From: Bacteroidota bacterium | GTDB lineage: Bacteria > Bacteroidota > Ignavibacteria > Tepidaquicellales > Tepidaquicellaceae | Direction: 5' to 3' | Assembly: GCA_018266845.1 (NCBI GenBank) | Contig: JAFDZO010000019.1 | Span: 1 to 64,000 of the forward strand | Length of the DNA: 64,000 nucleotides | Shown: in pieces, positions 1 through 8,177 of the stretch | Layout: each line of letters begins with the position of its first letter | Position numbering within the stretch: the first letter of the stretch is position 1 | Made by a program: the position numbers and the translations under genes | Notes under the pieces: generated by a model | Databases searched by the model: none | Told to the model about the DNA's origin: nothing | What the model saw: only the letters and a program-made list of their open reading frames with translations

Positions 1-521
1 GGGTTTTCATTGTAAGAAAATAAAATCTGGTTATTGCTAATAAGCTCGCTAAGAGTATCATCATCGCAGTAATAGTTTCCCTCGCCGTGGGCAATGGGAA
101 TATCAATATTTTCCTTTATATCGTATTTGCCTGTAAAAATACTCTTATTATTTTCTACTTTCAATGAAACAGTTTTGCATATAAACTTGAGATTTTCATT
201 CCTTAAAAGCGCGCCCGGAAGCAGCCCTGATTCACACAACACCTGAAATCCATTACAGATTCCCATTACAATTCCGCCATTATTGGCAAACCGGATTACA
301 TCTGTCATAATCGAAGAAAATCTTGAAATCGCTCCGCATCTCAAATAATCTCCGTAAGAAAATCCGCCGGGAAGGATGATTAAGTTCCTATCCTCAATGC
401 TGCCGTTTTTATGCCAAAGGAATTTTGTGTCTGCATTAAGAACATGTTTGCAAACATTGTAAGCATCATGGTCGCAATTTGAGCCTGGAAAAACCACTAC
501 GCCGATTTTCGCTTTGCTCAT
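1..521 (-). CDS. purQ: Phosphoribosylformylglycinamidine synthase glutaminase subunit (3' part missing)
   Basis: Glutaminase subunit of FGAM synthase, which supplies ammonia to PurL in step 4 of purine synthesis. About 173 residues are present, starting [15 protein letters not shown]. The class I amidotransferase nucleophile Cys89 lies in GICNGFQ, and the His/Glu pair is visible in AHGEG near the truncated end. The ATG overlaps the purS stop as ATGA (518-521), so purS and purQ are translationally coupled. The C-terminus runs off the left edge. Identification is secure from motifs and from the purS neighbour. Confidence 0.96.
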   Translation of the reverse strand, partial: MSKAKIGVVVFPGSNCDHDAYNVCKHVLNADTKFLWHKNGSIEDRNLIILPGGFSYGDYLRCGAISRFSSIMTDVIRFANNGGIVMGICNGFQVLCESGLLPGALLRNENLKFICKTVSLKVENNKSIFTGKYDIKENIDIPIAHGEGNYYCDDDTLSELISNNQILFSYNEN

Positions 522-772
522 TTTTCTTCCGTTATTTCAAATTCATAATCTTCCATTACGGGATTTGCAAGCAGCTTCTTGCAGGCATCATCGATAATTT
601 GACGGGCTTTTTCTGAAGAGTCTGCCTCTACCTGAAGCTCGATAAATTTGCCTATGCGTGTATCTAAAATCGAATCATAGCCTATTGATTTTAGCGAATG
701 TTCAATAGCTTTGCCTTGCGGGTCTAAAATGCTTTTCCGCAAAGTAATTTTTATTTTTGAATTAAATCTCAT
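518..772 (-). CDS. purS: FGAM synthase subunit PurS
   Basis: Small 84-residue subunit that bridges PurQ and PurL in the multi-subunit FGAM synthase of bacteria lacking the large single-chain PurL. The length fits the family (about 80-85). It begins [20 protein letters not shown], containing the typical beta-strand followed by [12 protein letters not shown]. It is the first gene of a purS-purQ unit with a 4-base overlap. The 80-bp gap upstream could hold the promoter, but I see no clear consensus there. Confidence 0.95.
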   Translation of the reverse strand: MRFNSKIKITLRKSILDPQGKAIEHSLKSIGYDSILDTRIGKFIELQVEADSSEKARQIIDDACKKLLANPVMEDYEFEITEEK

Positions 773-853
773 TAGTTAGATACAGGTGAGCGTTATAAGT
801 TTAACTGCAAATTAACAATTATAACTTATAATAAAAATTGAGAAAGATTTGTA

Positions 854-1690
854 CTACTTCAACTTATCTCTGAGCGATTCCAATACCGACTTGTTAATAT
901 CAATTACCTCATTTGGCTCTTTTTTCTTCGGCTTTATACTGCTTCTTGATTTCGTCGGATCGGTTACACCGCCTCTGCCGCCTTCTTTGATTGACTTCTC
1001 TGAATCCGTTGAAGTCATCGGCGCTTCAGTTTTTGGAGTATCTTTTTTTTCTGCTTCGGTCTGCTTCTCATCAGGTTTTTTTGTAGGTTCAACCTGTTGT
1101 TTTATTTTGTCTAAAACAATATTGTTTTCGCTTGTTCTTCCGCCTCTTATATTAATCTGTCCGCCTCTTTCATCTGAAACAACTCCTTCTGTTTTTGACG
1201 TTAACTCCTGAATTTTTTCCTTCGGAGCAGTTTTGTCTTTTGAAATATTATCGCTTTCGGTTTTATTTCCGTTCAACGAGTTAGTTGAAGGAGTTTGGGT
1301 ATTTACATCATTTTTTGCAAGCTCTTTCGTTTCGTTTTGCGGAGAAGTTTTTTTATCCTCAGGTTTTTCTTTTGTGATAATTGTTTCCTGATTTTTATTT
1401 CCGGCTAAATTATTTACAACGGAATCTTTTTTATCGGCAAGAACGAAATATACCAATACCGCAACAACAATAACCGATGTAATGCCAAGTGCAGGCATTA
1501 GTCTTGCGCCGAATAAGTTCTTGAAATAACCTGATACACTGCCTTTTTCAACAACGTCTCTTGTCCGCTCTTCAGAATCTAAAATATCAATTTGAATCTG
1601 AAGACGTTTCAGAAAGTTTTCGTCGGCTTGTATTTTTGGAAGTCGTAAAAGTTTTTCTCTTATATCTAAATGTTCGTTTTCGTGTTCCAC
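854..1690 (-). CDS. Membrane protein, probable anti-sigma factor for the adjacent ECF sigma
   Basis: 278 residues with a cytoplasmic N-terminus (about 1-60), one membrane segment at about 64-85 (LMPALGITSVIVVAVLVYFV), and a long low-complexity Lys/Thr/Glu/Asn-rich exterior tail. No zinc HxxxCxxC motif is visible, so it is not a classical ZAS anti-sigma. The role is inferred from topology and from lying directly downstream of, and co-directional with, an ECF sigma gene (48-bp gap). I do not recognise the tail. It could also be an unrelated envelope protein. Confidence 0.55.
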   Translation of the reverse strand: MEHENEHLDIREKLLRLPKIQADENFLKRLQIQIDILDSEERTRDVVEKGSVSGYFKNLFGARLMPALGITSVIVVAVLVYFVLADKKDSVVNNLAGNKNQETIITKEKPEDKKTSPQNETKELAKNDVNTQTPSTNSLNGNKTESDNISKDKTAPKEKIQELTSKTEGVVSDERGGQINIRGGRTSENNIVLDKIKQQVEPTKKPDEKQTEAEKKDTPKTEAPMTSTDSEKSIKEGGRGGVTDPTKSRSSIKPKKKEPNEVIDINKSVLESLRDKLK

Positions 1691-1738
1691 AACCTGTAAA
1701 ATTAGTTTATTCTAATTCTCCCTTTAAATTTTTTAAAA

Positions 1739-2341
1739 TCAGGAATTCGGTTTATAAATTTCTTCTAATAACTCTTTTAATTTCTCTCTGCCTCTGTTTA
1801 TTCTGGATTTCACCGTACCCAGCGGCAGCTTCATTATATCGGCAATCTCTTCGTAGTCCATATCCTGTATGTCTCTCAAGATTATCACTTCCTTGAATTT
1901 TTCATCAAGAGAGTTGATTGCCTGCTGTATGTAATGATTCTCAATTCCCGCCTGAGCCGTTTCTTCAGGGGTTAAAACATCGGCTTTTAAATCAAAATCT
2001 TTTTCATTATCAGGGTCAAAATCGCTGATGGAAATTGAGCTGTAGTTCTTTTTTTTCCTTAAATTAGTTTTCGCAATATTAATTGCTATTGTGTAAAACC
2101 AGGTGGAAAACTTTGCAATTTCTTTGTATAAATGTTTCGACTTATACAATTTCAGAAACGTATCCTGCGCAAGGTCTTCCGCCTCTTCGCGGTTTCCTGT
2201 ATATCTGAATAAAAAATTAATCAGCTTATCTTTATATCTAAGAACAATCTCATTGAAAGCTTCAACTTTGTCTTTTTGAAACTCGGCTATAAGCTGTTCA
2301 TCAGTATAACCTTTATAAACGGAATTCGATTTTAAAAGCAT
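1739..2341 (-). CDS. ECF (group 4) RNA polymerase sigma factor, RpoE-like
   Basis: 200-residue sigma factor with only regions 2 and 4. Region 2 spans about 20-95 and contains RYTGNREEAEDLAQDTFLKL and the core-binding/-10 helix FSTWFYTIAINIAKTNLRKK. After an acidic linker, region 4 (about 135-190) carries the helix-turn-helix YEEIADIMKLPLGTVKSRIN. The length fits the ECF family. It heads a two-gene unit with the membrane protein downstream, the usual arrangement for envelope-stress sigma/anti-sigma pairs. Confidence 0.93.
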   Translation of the reverse strand: MLLKSNSVYKGYTDEQLIAEFQKDKVEAFNEIVLRYKDKLINFLFRYTGNREEAEDLAQDTFLKLYKSKHLYKEIAKFSTWFYTIAINIAKTNLRKKKNYSSISISDFDPDNEKDFDLKADVLTPEETAQAGIENHYIQQAINSLDEKFKEVIILRDIQDMDYEEIADIMKLPLGTVKSRINRGREKLKELLEEIYKPNS

Positions 2342-2396
2342 TAAAGCTTAATTTATATACTAATTAAATTGTAAAATGTTCCGCCGATAGTCTTTG

Positions 2397-3422
2397 TTAA
2401 ATGTTAGTTAAACTAAAAATTAAGTTAGTTATTACGTTTTTTTTATCGGGATTTGATGTTTTTAGCAGTTTATCAGTCTCAAAAATTCTCTGCAAATGAC
2501 CTTTTACAGCGGGTAAAGTGGTAGAATCTTTATATTCTTTCAGCACACCTATCAATTTATCGGAAGCAAACCATAACTTCAATATTCTTTTTAAATCCCT
2601 GCCAAGCGTGCCTGAAGCGGGGTCAAACAGCTTTGCAATACCCACAAAAGCAGTACTGATAAGATACATCAGATAAATTTCCACATCTCTCTGAAGCGAG
2701 AGCTTATCATAAATCTTCAGCGCCTTTTCAAAATCTTTTGAAAGGACTGCCATAAGAAAATCGTCTTCACTGAAATCGCGCGAAATTCCTGCGCATAAAT
2801 TTATCGTTTCTTTTGAAATTTTCTTTTCCTTATAAGAAAATATTTTCAGCTTTTCGGCTTCGTTGTATAGCTCATCAACAGAACTGCCTGACATTGAAAC
2901 GAAATAATTAATATTTTCATCACTTATTTCATATCCTTCAAACAAGTCTTTCATCCAGCTAAAAAGCTCAGCATCGGAAAAATCTTTTATGTTTATTGCT
3001 TTTATATTTGCATGTGTTACATCGGCAAGATTATCGGCAATGTCTGCAAAATCATTTGCAAGAAGAATAATCATTGTATCGGGATTGTAGTCATTCAAAT
3101 ATCTTAAAAATAATTCTCTCTCAGCTTTCAGAAATTTTTTGAAATTTTTATACACAAGAACTTTCTTTGACGAAAAAAAGCTGGTGTTCATACTTTCCTC
3201 CATCATATCTTCAAACATCTTATCATCAGCATAATAGTGCTTAAAATTTTCATCAGTCAGTTTATCGGTTTCAAGAAATTTTAATGCAATGCTCTTTAAT
3301 AACAAAGTAGTAACAACTTTGTTTTTTGAAGACAAGATTAAATTAGGAGGAATTTTTCCTTTTCCGATTTCGAGCGTAAACTCTTTATAGGAAAGATTTG
3401 ATGCCGATGAGGAACCTTTCAT
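2397..3422 (-). CDS. holA: DNA polymerase III delta subunit
   Basis: 341-residue clamp-loader wrench subunit that opens the beta clamp. It shows the HolA pattern: an N-terminal RecA-like fold with a degenerate P-loop region, the segment MMEESMNTSFFSSKKVLVYK, the central FVSMSGSSVDELYNEAEKL, and an all-helical collar domain at the C-terminus. The length matches family members (about 330-345). It lies upstream of the sigma gene on the same strand with a 55-bp gap. Its partner DnaX is also in this window, at 16383-17696. Confidence 0.88.
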   Translation of the reverse strand: MKGSSSASNLSYKEFTLEIGKGKIPPNLILSSKNKVVTTLLLKSIALKFLETDKLTDENFKHYYADDKMFEDMMEESMNTSFFSSKKVLVYKNFKKFLKAERELFLRYLNDYNPDTMIILLANDFADIADNLADVTHANIKAINIKDFSDAELFSWMKDLFEGYEISDENINYFVSMSGSSVDELYNEAEKLKIFSYKEKKISKETINLCAGISRDFSEDDFLMAVLSKDFEKALKIYDKLSLQRDVEIYLMYLISTAFVGIAKLFDPASGTLGRDLKRILKLWFASDKLIGVLKEYKDSTTLPAVKGHLQRIFETDKLLKTSNPDKKNVITNLIFSLTNI

Positions 3423-3550
3423 TATTATAATTTAATGAATTTTGATGAAAGGATAAGTAGAATTATTAGTATTGAGTAGTGGGTATTGAGTAATGTGATG
3501 TGCGTAACGGGTCTAAAAAATAAGGCAACAACTGAAAAACATGGACGTTT

Positions 3551-3580
3551 CCCCCCTCCTTTATAAGCGGGGAGGTCTAA
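3551..3580. repeat. Dispersed C-rich/G-rich inverted repeat ending AGGTCTAA
   Basis: CCCCCCTCCTTTATAAGCGG followed by GGAGGTCTAA. Related copies occur at 5652-5719 and 10527-10567, each ending in (A/T)GGTCTAA in an intergenic gap. The arms can pair (CCTCC with GGAGG). It is non-coding. Confidence 0.7.
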
Positions 3581-3619
3581 GTAAAAATTGTTTTGCCCTA
3601 AAGGGCTTGCCTTTATGTA

Positions 3620-3648
3620 TAAAAAACCCCATCCTAAAGGATGGGGTT
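3620..3648 (-). terminator. Intrinsic terminator after the first cyclophilin gene
   Basis: Inverted repeat AACCCCATCC / GGATGGGGTT with a three-base loop. On the minus strand it is followed by TTTTTTAT. It lies downstream of the cyclophilin gene ending at 3747. Confidence 0.85.
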
Positions 3649-3674
3649 AACACAATATTTTAACTGGGGCTTTT

Positions 3675-3734
3675 CTCGTTACGAAGCTCCAGCTTCGTAA
3701 CGAATACGTTCCCAAGCCGGAGCTTGGGAACGAG
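3675..3734. repeat. Double-hairpin repeat with complementary loops
   Basis: A 60-bp element bounded by CTCGTT and AACGAG. Hairpin 1 has stem GTTACGAAGC and loop TCCA. Hairpin 2 has stem GTTCCCAAGC and loop CGGA. The two loops contain complementary TCC and GGA. The same design recurs at 19095-19426 and, in a variant form, at 24447-24542. A single hairpin of the family is at 5739-5766. Confidence 0.85.
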
Positions 3735-3746
3735 ATGTATTGTTCT

Positions 3747-4214
3747 TTACTTTACTTCATAAACCTTATTCATCACTACATCATCAACAGGTCTGTCGTA
3801 GTGGTCAACTTTTGTCTTTCCGATTTTTTCCACAACATCCATTCCTTCAGCAACTTCACCGAAGATAGCGTGCTTACCGTCAAGCCACGGAGTAGGAACA
3901 AGGGTGATAAAAAACTGTGAGTCGCCTGTGTTCGGTCCGGCATTAGCCATTGAAAGAAGCCCGGGGCGGTTATGAATTAAACCATCGCCGAATTCATCTT
4001 TTATCTTTTTACCCGAGCCGCCGCGACCTGTACCGGTTGGGTCTCCTCCCTGAATCATAAACTGGTCAATCACTCTGTGAAAAATGATTCCGTCATAAAA
4101 TCCTTTTTCAGCGAGCGAAAGAAAATTGCCCGCAGTAAGCGGCGCTTCATTTGTAAATAGTTTTATTTTGATGTTACCCATATTGGTTTCCATCATTATG
4201 TACTTTTCTTCCAT
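3747..4214 (-). CDS. Peptidyl-prolyl cis-trans isomerase, cyclophilin type (cytoplasmic)
   Basis: 155-residue single-domain cyclophilin catalysing proline isomerisation in folding proteins. It has the signature [20 protein letters not shown] with the catalytic Arg, plus [11 protein letters not shown] and [11 protein letters not shown]. There is no signal peptide, so it is cytoplasmic. It is the last of three tandem cyclophilin paralogues on the minus strand (3747-5611), separated from the second by its own terminator. The other two are exported forms. Confidence 0.95.
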   Translation of the reverse strand: MEEKYIMMETNMGNIKIKLFTNEAPLTAGNFLSLAEKGFYDGIIFHRVIDQFMIQGGDPTGTGRGGSGKKIKDEFGDGLIHNRPGLLSMANAGPNTGDSQFFITLVPTPWLDGKHAIFGEVAEGMDVVEKIGKTKVDHYDRPVDDVVMNKVYEVK

Positions 4215-4319
4215 TTGAGAGAAATTTTATCTTTTAAATATTATTGAGAACATTGTTGATTACAAAAAAATTGACCTGGTCTCACTTAAGCGGGATCAAG
4301 TCGGATGAAAACAGACATA

Positions 4320-4353
4320 AAAAAATCCCGGCTGAAATTATCCAACCGGGACT
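4320..4353 (-). terminator. Intrinsic terminator between cyclophilin genes
   Basis: Inverted repeat TCCCGG ... CCGGGA (4326-4351). On the minus strand it is followed by a T-rich run (forward ATAAAAAAA). It separates the lipoprotein cyclophilin from the cytoplasmic one, so they are probably separate transcripts. Confidence 0.8.
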
Positions 4354-4364
4354 CATTAAAATTA

Positions 4365-5051
4365 TCACTTATCAACCATAGTTACTTTAGTCATCTTTAC
4401 TTCTTCAACCGGTTTATCACCTGCTCCGGTTTTTACTTTTCCGATTTTCTTAACAACATCCATTCCATCTATTACTTCACCGAATACTGAATGTTTTCCG
4501 TCTAAGTGCGGCTGAGGTGCAAGTGTAATAAAGAACTGTGATGTTCCTGTGTTTGGTCCTCTGTTAGCCATAGAAAGAATGCCGGCTTTACTGTGCTTTA
4601 ATCCTTCGCCGAATTCATCTTTGATTGTGGTCTTTGAACCGCCTGTACCTGTTCCTGTCGGGTCGCCGCCTTGAATCATGAATCCGTCAATTACTCTGTG
4701 GAATACAATTCCGTCATAGAATTTTTTGTTAACAAGGTCTATGAAGTTTTGTGTTGTTATAGGGGCTTTATCGGTGTACAATTTTATTTTTATTGTACCC
4801 ATATTTGTTTCCATCTTTACAATATTTTTATCGGATTTCTTATCGTCTTTGCCTGTAGTCTTGTCATCAGATTTTTTTGTTGTGTCCTTTACGTCTGTTT
4901 TTACTGTATCAACTTTTGTCGGCACAGGAGTCGTAGTGTTTGGTGTCGTTTGAGGAGTTGTAGTCGTTGTGCTTTCCTCTTTCTTTTCGCATCCTGTCAA
5001 AATAAATGCGCAAAGAACGATTGCAGCTAATAATAAATTAATTCTTTTCAT
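4365..5051 (-). CDS. Cyclophilin-type peptidyl-prolyl isomerase, lipoprotein
   Basis: 228 residues. A lipoprotein signal peptide ends at lipobox LTGC (Cys21), followed by a Thr/Pro then Lys/Asp-rich flexible linker (about 22-75) and a full cyclophilin domain (about 78-226) with [20 protein letters not shown] and [10 protein letters not shown]. It is predicted to be a membrane-anchored periplasmic foldase. The catalytic domain is close to that of the flanking paralogues, which supports local tandem duplication followed by relocation to different compartments. Confidence 0.94.
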   Translation of the reverse strand: MKRINLLLAAIVLCAFILTGCEKKEESTTTTTPQTTPNTTTPVPTKVDTVKTDVKDTTKKSDDKTTGKDDKKSDKNIVKMETNMGTIKIKLYTDKAPITTQNFIDLVNKKFYDGIVFHRVIDGFMIQGGDPTGTGTGGSKTTIKDEFGEGLKHSKAGILSMANRGPNTGTSQFFITLAPQPHLDGKHSVFGEVIDGMDVVKKIGKVKTGAGDKPVEEVKMTKVTMVDK

Positions 5052-5071
5052 TTTTATTTTTTATTGTTGTA

Positions 5072-5611
5072 TTATTGTTGTTCTAAAATTGTTGCTGTGA
5101 TAATTTTTACATCTTGCAGAGGTCTGTCTCCGGGACCTGTTTTCACTTTGCCTATTGCGTAAACAACATCCATTCCTACGATGACTTCTCCGAATACTGC
5201 ATGTTTACCGTCCAAGTGAGGCTCAGGTGCAAGTGTAATAAAAAATTGTGATGTCCCCGTATTCGGTCCGGCATTAGCCATTGAAAGAATACCTGCCTTG
5301 CTATGTTTCAGTCCCTCGCCAAATTCATCGGGAATAATTTTCTTTGAGCCGCCCATACCTGTTCCGGTTGGGTCTCCCCCTTGTATTACAAAACCGTCAA
5401 TTACCCTGTGAAAAATAATTCCGTTGTAGAAACCCTGATTTATAAGGTCAATAAAATTCTGTGTCGTGATGGGAGCTTTATCTGTGAACAATTTTATCTT
5501 AATTGTTCCCATAGTTGTTTCCAACTGAGCAATAGTTTCGTTTTGAGCTTTTACGTTCAAACTAACGGCAAAGCAAAAAACGGTTACGAATAATATTAAA
5601 AAGCATTTCAA
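5072..5611 (-). CDS. Cyclophilin-type peptidyl-prolyl isomerase, periplasmic
   Basis: 179 residues. A cleavable Sec signal peptide (MKCFLILFVTVFCFAVSLNV, then KAQ) precedes a cyclophilin domain with [32 protein letters not shown] and LDGKHAVFGEV. It lies 20 bp upstream of the lipoprotein cyclophilin and is probably co-transcribed with it. The three genes at 3747-5611 place one cyclophilin each in cytoplasm, membrane and periplasm. Confidence 0.94.
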   Translation of the reverse strand: MKCFLILFVTVFCFAVSLNVKAQNETIAQLETTMGTIKIKLFTDKAPITTQNFIDLINQGFYNGIIFHRVIDGFVIQGGDPTGTGMGGSKKIIPDEFGEGLKHSKAGILSMANAGPNTGTSQFFITLAPEPHLDGKHAVFGEVIVGMDVVYAIGKVKTGPGDRPLQDVKIITATILEQQ

Positions 5612-5651
5612 TATAGGTTATTTTAAATTATTTCCGATTTTAAACCTAATA

Positions 5652-5719
5652 TCCCCTTCCTTTTTTAAGAGCCTGTCCCGCACTTGTTGCGGGAAGGGGG
5701 ATAAAGGGGGTGGTCTAAT
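5652..5719. repeat. Dispersed C-rich/G-rich repeat with internal hairpin
   Basis: Variant of the AGGTCTAA-ending repeat. CCCCTTCC and GGAAGGGGG arms enclose an extra hairpin CCCGCACTTGTTGCGGG. It ends TGGTCTAA. The inner CCCGCA/TGCGGG stem also occurs in the direct repeats at 25064-25246. Confidence 0.65.
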
Positions 5720-5738
5720 ATAAACAATATTAAATTTG

Positions 5739-5766
5739 CGTTACGAAGCAGGAGCTTCATAACGAG
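5739..5766. repeat. Single hairpin of the double-hairpin family
   Basis: Stem GTTACGAAGC / GCTTCATAAC with loop AGGA, followed by the GAG border. It corresponds to one half of the element at 3675-3734 and lies between pheS and the cyclophilin cluster. Confidence 0.75.
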
Positions 5767-5778
5767 TTTAATGATACA

Positions 5779-6813
5779 CTAAAATTGTTTTAAAAATCTT
5801 ACATCATTTTCGTAGAACATTCTTATATCGGGAATGCCATATTTCACCATGATTGTTCTTTCTATTCCCATTCCAAATGCAAATCCGGTATATTCGTTAG
5901 GGTCTAAGCCGACATTTTCAAATACCTTTGGATTTACCATTCCGCATCCGGCAATTTCTACCCAGCCGGTGTGTTTGCATATTCTGCATCCTTCGCCTTT
6001 ACAAATGAAACACTCTACATCAACTTCGGCAGACGGCTCTGTGAACGGGAAGAATGAGGGACGCATTCTTGTCTTCAAATCGTTTCCAAAAAACTGCTTT
6101 GCAAAGTAATCGAGCGTGCCTTTCAAATCTCCGAACGTAACATTTTTGTCAACGTACAATCCCTCTATCTGATGAAACTGCGATAAGCTCCTTGCGCTTA
6201 TTGCTTCATTCCTGAACACTTTACCCGGTAAAATAATTCTTATCGGTGGTTTATGCGACTGCATCACGCGCACCTGTCCCGGTGATGTATGTGTTCTTAA
6301 TAAAGGAGTTTTGCTTTTGTCCGAAATATCTTTGCCTTTTGTATCAAGATAAAATGTATCCTGCATATCTCTTGACGGGTGAAACCAGGGAGTGTTCAGC
6401 GCATCGAAGTTATGAAACTCGTCTTCTATTTCGGGACCGTCATAAACTTTGAATCCTATTTTTACAAATATGGATGAAATCTCTTCAAGAGCTTTTGAAA
6501 TCAAATGGCGCGTTCCCTCATTGTAAGTTCTGCCTTCTAAGGTAATATCAATATCGGTTTTTTCTTCTGAAGTGGATAAAGAATTTTTCTTTTCTTCAAA
6601 GAGATTGTTAACCAGGTTTTTTAACTCATTAAGCTCTTTGCCGTATCTTCCTTTTTCTTCTTTTGGAACGTCTTTTAGGTTTTCAAACAGGGTAGCAACA
6701 ACGCCCTTTCTGCTTAAATATTTCAGTCTGAATTCTTCAAGCCCGTTTAAATCACTGACTGACTTAATTTCATTTTCAACCTCAGAATTAATATTGTTCA
6801 GATTATCAAGCAT
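5779..6813 (-). CDS. pheS: Phenylalanyl-tRNA synthetase alpha subunit
   Basis: 344-residue catalytic alpha chain of the (alpha-beta)2 PheRS. An N-terminal coiled-coil (about 1-90) precedes a class II core with motif 2 VFRNEAISARSLSQFHQIEG and motif 3 GFAFGMGIERTIMVKYGIPD. The length is typical. It lies downstream of thrS-infC-rpmI-rplT, the usual translation operon, but behind a hairpin at 6853-6878. pheT, normally the next gene, is absent; the next genes are cyclophilins. Confidence 0.97.
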   Translation of the reverse strand: MLDNLNNINSEVENEIKSVSDLNGLEEFRLKYLSRKGVVATLFENLKDVPKEEKGRYGKELNELKNLVNNLFEEKKNSLSTSEEKTDIDITLEGRTYNEGTRHLISKALEEISSIFVKIGFKVYDGPEIEDEFHNFDALNTPWFHPSRDMQDTFYLDTKGKDISDKSKTPLLRTHTSPGQVRVMQSHKPPIRIILPGKVFRNEAISARSLSQFHQIEGLYVDKNVTFGDLKGTLDYFAKQFFGNDLKTRMRPSFFPFTEPSAEVDVECFICKGEGCRICKHTGWVEIAGCGMVNPKVFENVGLDPNEYTGFAFGMGIERTIMVKYGIPDIRMFYENDVRFLKQF

Positions 6814-6852
6814 TGCTAAAGAAATTTTATAAGAAAGGTTTGTATATAAAAT

Positions 6853-6878
6853 AAAGGCGAGTGTGAAAACTCGCCTTT
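6853..6878 (-). terminator. Terminator or attenuator between rplT and pheS
   Basis: Perfect inverted repeat AAAGGCGAGT / ACTCGCCTTT. On the minus strand it is followed by ATTTTAT. Its place in front of pheS makes it either the terminator of the ribosomal-protein operon or an attenuator of pheS. I cannot distinguish these. Confidence 0.75.
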
Positions 6879-6909
6879 CATATTTTGAATTATCAATGTA
6901 AAAGAAAAA

Positions 6910-7257
6910 TTACGCGAGAGCGAATTTTACTATTTCGTTAAACGCAGGAAGATTATTATATGCTAAATCAGAAAGTACTTTTCTGTTTATATCAATATTC
7001 TTTTTGTTTAATGCATCAATTAGCTTTGAGTATGACGTATTGTTCAGTCTCGCTGCTGCGTTAATTCTGGTTATCCACAAGCTTCTGTAAACTCTCTTTT
7101 TCTGTCTTCTGTCTTTATAAGCATGTGTAAGACCTTTTTCTACGGAGTTTTTCGCTACCGTATATACTTTACTTCTGGCGCCAAAATATCCTTTGGCTTT
7201 CTCAAGGACTCTCTTCCTTCTTCTGTGTGATGCGACTTTGTTTTTTGAACGTGGCAT
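6910..7257 (-). CDS. rplT: 50S ribosomal protein L20
   Basis: 115 residues beginning [20 protein letters not shown], the basic rRNA-threading N-terminal helix of L20, followed by the globular part [20 protein letters not shown]. It is an assembly protein of the 50S subunit. It sits in the conserved infC-rpmI-rplT order. In other bacteria L20 represses this operon by binding the leader mRNA; whether it does so here is not visible. Confidence 0.98.
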   Translation of the reverse strand: MPRSKNKVASHRRRKRVLEKAKGYFGARSKVYTVAKNSVEKGLTHAYKDRRQKKRVYRSLWITRINAAARLNNTSYSKLIDALNKKNIDINRKVLSDLAYNNLPAFNEIVKFALA

Positions 7258-7323
7258 GTTATTATTCTATTTAAATTTTTTATTTGAACGTTCCCCGTCA
7301 TTTAAGCGGGCAGTAAAAGAAAA

Positions 7324-7518
7324 TTAAGCCTGGATTAATCTAAGCATTTTCTTTGTTTCGGGAGCCGAAACTAATGTTGCTGTTCCAAGATGTCTTTTTC
7401 TTTTGCTTGACTTCTTAGTAAGAATGTGTCTCTTGTATGACTTGCTTCTTTTCAGCTTTCCCGTGGCTGTTGCTTTGAATCTCTTTGCAGCAGCTCTATT
7501 GGATTTCATTTTAGGCAT
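7324..7518 (-). CDS. rpmI: 50S ribosomal protein L35
   Basis: 64 residues, [20 protein letters not shown], the classic L35 start. Very basic. It overlaps the end of infC by 8 bp, which implies translational coupling, and is followed by rplT after 66 bp. Confidence 0.98.
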   Translation of the reverse strand: MPKMKSNRAAAKRFKATATGKLKRSKSYKRHILTKKSSKRKRHLGTATLVSAPETKKMLRLIQA

Positions 7519-8161
7519 TGGTGTTATTCCCTTCAGAATTATTATTTTGTTCTGTTGTTTCTGTTTGTTTTACTGTTTCCTCAGCTTTCGTTGCAAGCTT
7601 TGCTTCTTTGTCTTTGGCTTTCTGAATGCTTTGTATCTTTACCTTATCAGGTATGAAAAAAGCTATCAGCTGTTTGCCTTCCATTTTCGGAGGAGCTTCA
7701 AGTTTACCTACATCGCTCAAGTTAGCAACTATATCATCCATCAGTTTTCTTCCGAATTCCGGGTGTGTAATCATTCTTCCTTTGAACATTACATAAGCTT
7801 TTACTTTGTGCCCGTCCATTAAGAACTGGTGTAAATGCTTTGTTTTAAATTCAATATCGTGCTTATCGGTGTTCGGGTTGAAGCGTACTTCTTTAACCGA
7901 CATTACCGCCTGATTCTTCTTAGCTTCTTTCTCTTTCTTCTGTCTCTCGTAATTGTATTTGCCGTAATCAACAATTTTACAAACGGGAGGATTACCATTG
8001 GGAGAAATTTCCACAAGGTCAAGACCTCTGTCGTTTGCCATTCTCTTAGCTTCTGCATTTGAAAGTATGCCTAACGGGTCGCCGTTTTCATCTATCACTC
8101 TCAATTGCGGAGCGTTTATGTAGTTGTTTATTCTTTCGCGGTAGCGTTTGTTATCTTTAAT
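7511..8161 (-). CDS. infC: Translation initiation factor IF-3, probable AUU start
   Basis: IF-3 keeps 30S subunits free and polices start-codon choice. The conserved body ([48 protein letters not shown]) extends upstream of any ATG/GTG/TTG in a sensible position. The open frame continues as [18 protein letters not shown], the normal IF-3 N-terminus, back to an ATT at 8159-8161, two codons after an in-frame stop. ATT gives 216 residues and matches the AUU start known for infC in other bacteria, where it provides autoregulation. A TTG start at 8104 would delete conserved residues. The C-terminal tail is Lys/Glu/Asn-rich. Confidence 0.93.
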   Translation of the reverse strand: MKDNKRYRERINNYINAPQLRVIDENGDPLGILSNAEAKRMANDRGLDLVEISPNGNPPVCKIVDYGKYNYERQKKEKEAKKNQAVMSVKEVRFNPNTDKHDIEFKTKHLHQFLMDGHKVKAYVMFKGRMITHPEFGRKLMDDIVANLSDVGKLEAPPKMEGKQLIAFFIPDKVKIQSIQKAKDKEAKLATKAEETVKQTETTEQNNNSEGNNTNA

Positions 8162-8177
8162 GACTTACTGAATTTAA

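Larger units (their letters stand above)
3423..3746. other. Gene-free gap filled with repeats and a terminator
   Basis: 324 bp with no plausible gene. It holds short direct repeats of a guanine/thymine-rich phrase (near 3469-3500), a C-rich/G-rich repeat ending in aggtctaa (3551-3580), a terminator (3620-3648) and a double-hairpin repeat (3675-3734), annotated separately. Confidence 0.8.

Noticed and set aside
849-1211. Plus-strand ORF of 120 codons opposite the anti-sigma-like gene
   Set aside because: Shadow of the low-complexity minus-strand gene, rich in Ser/Phe/Leu as expected for an antisense frame.
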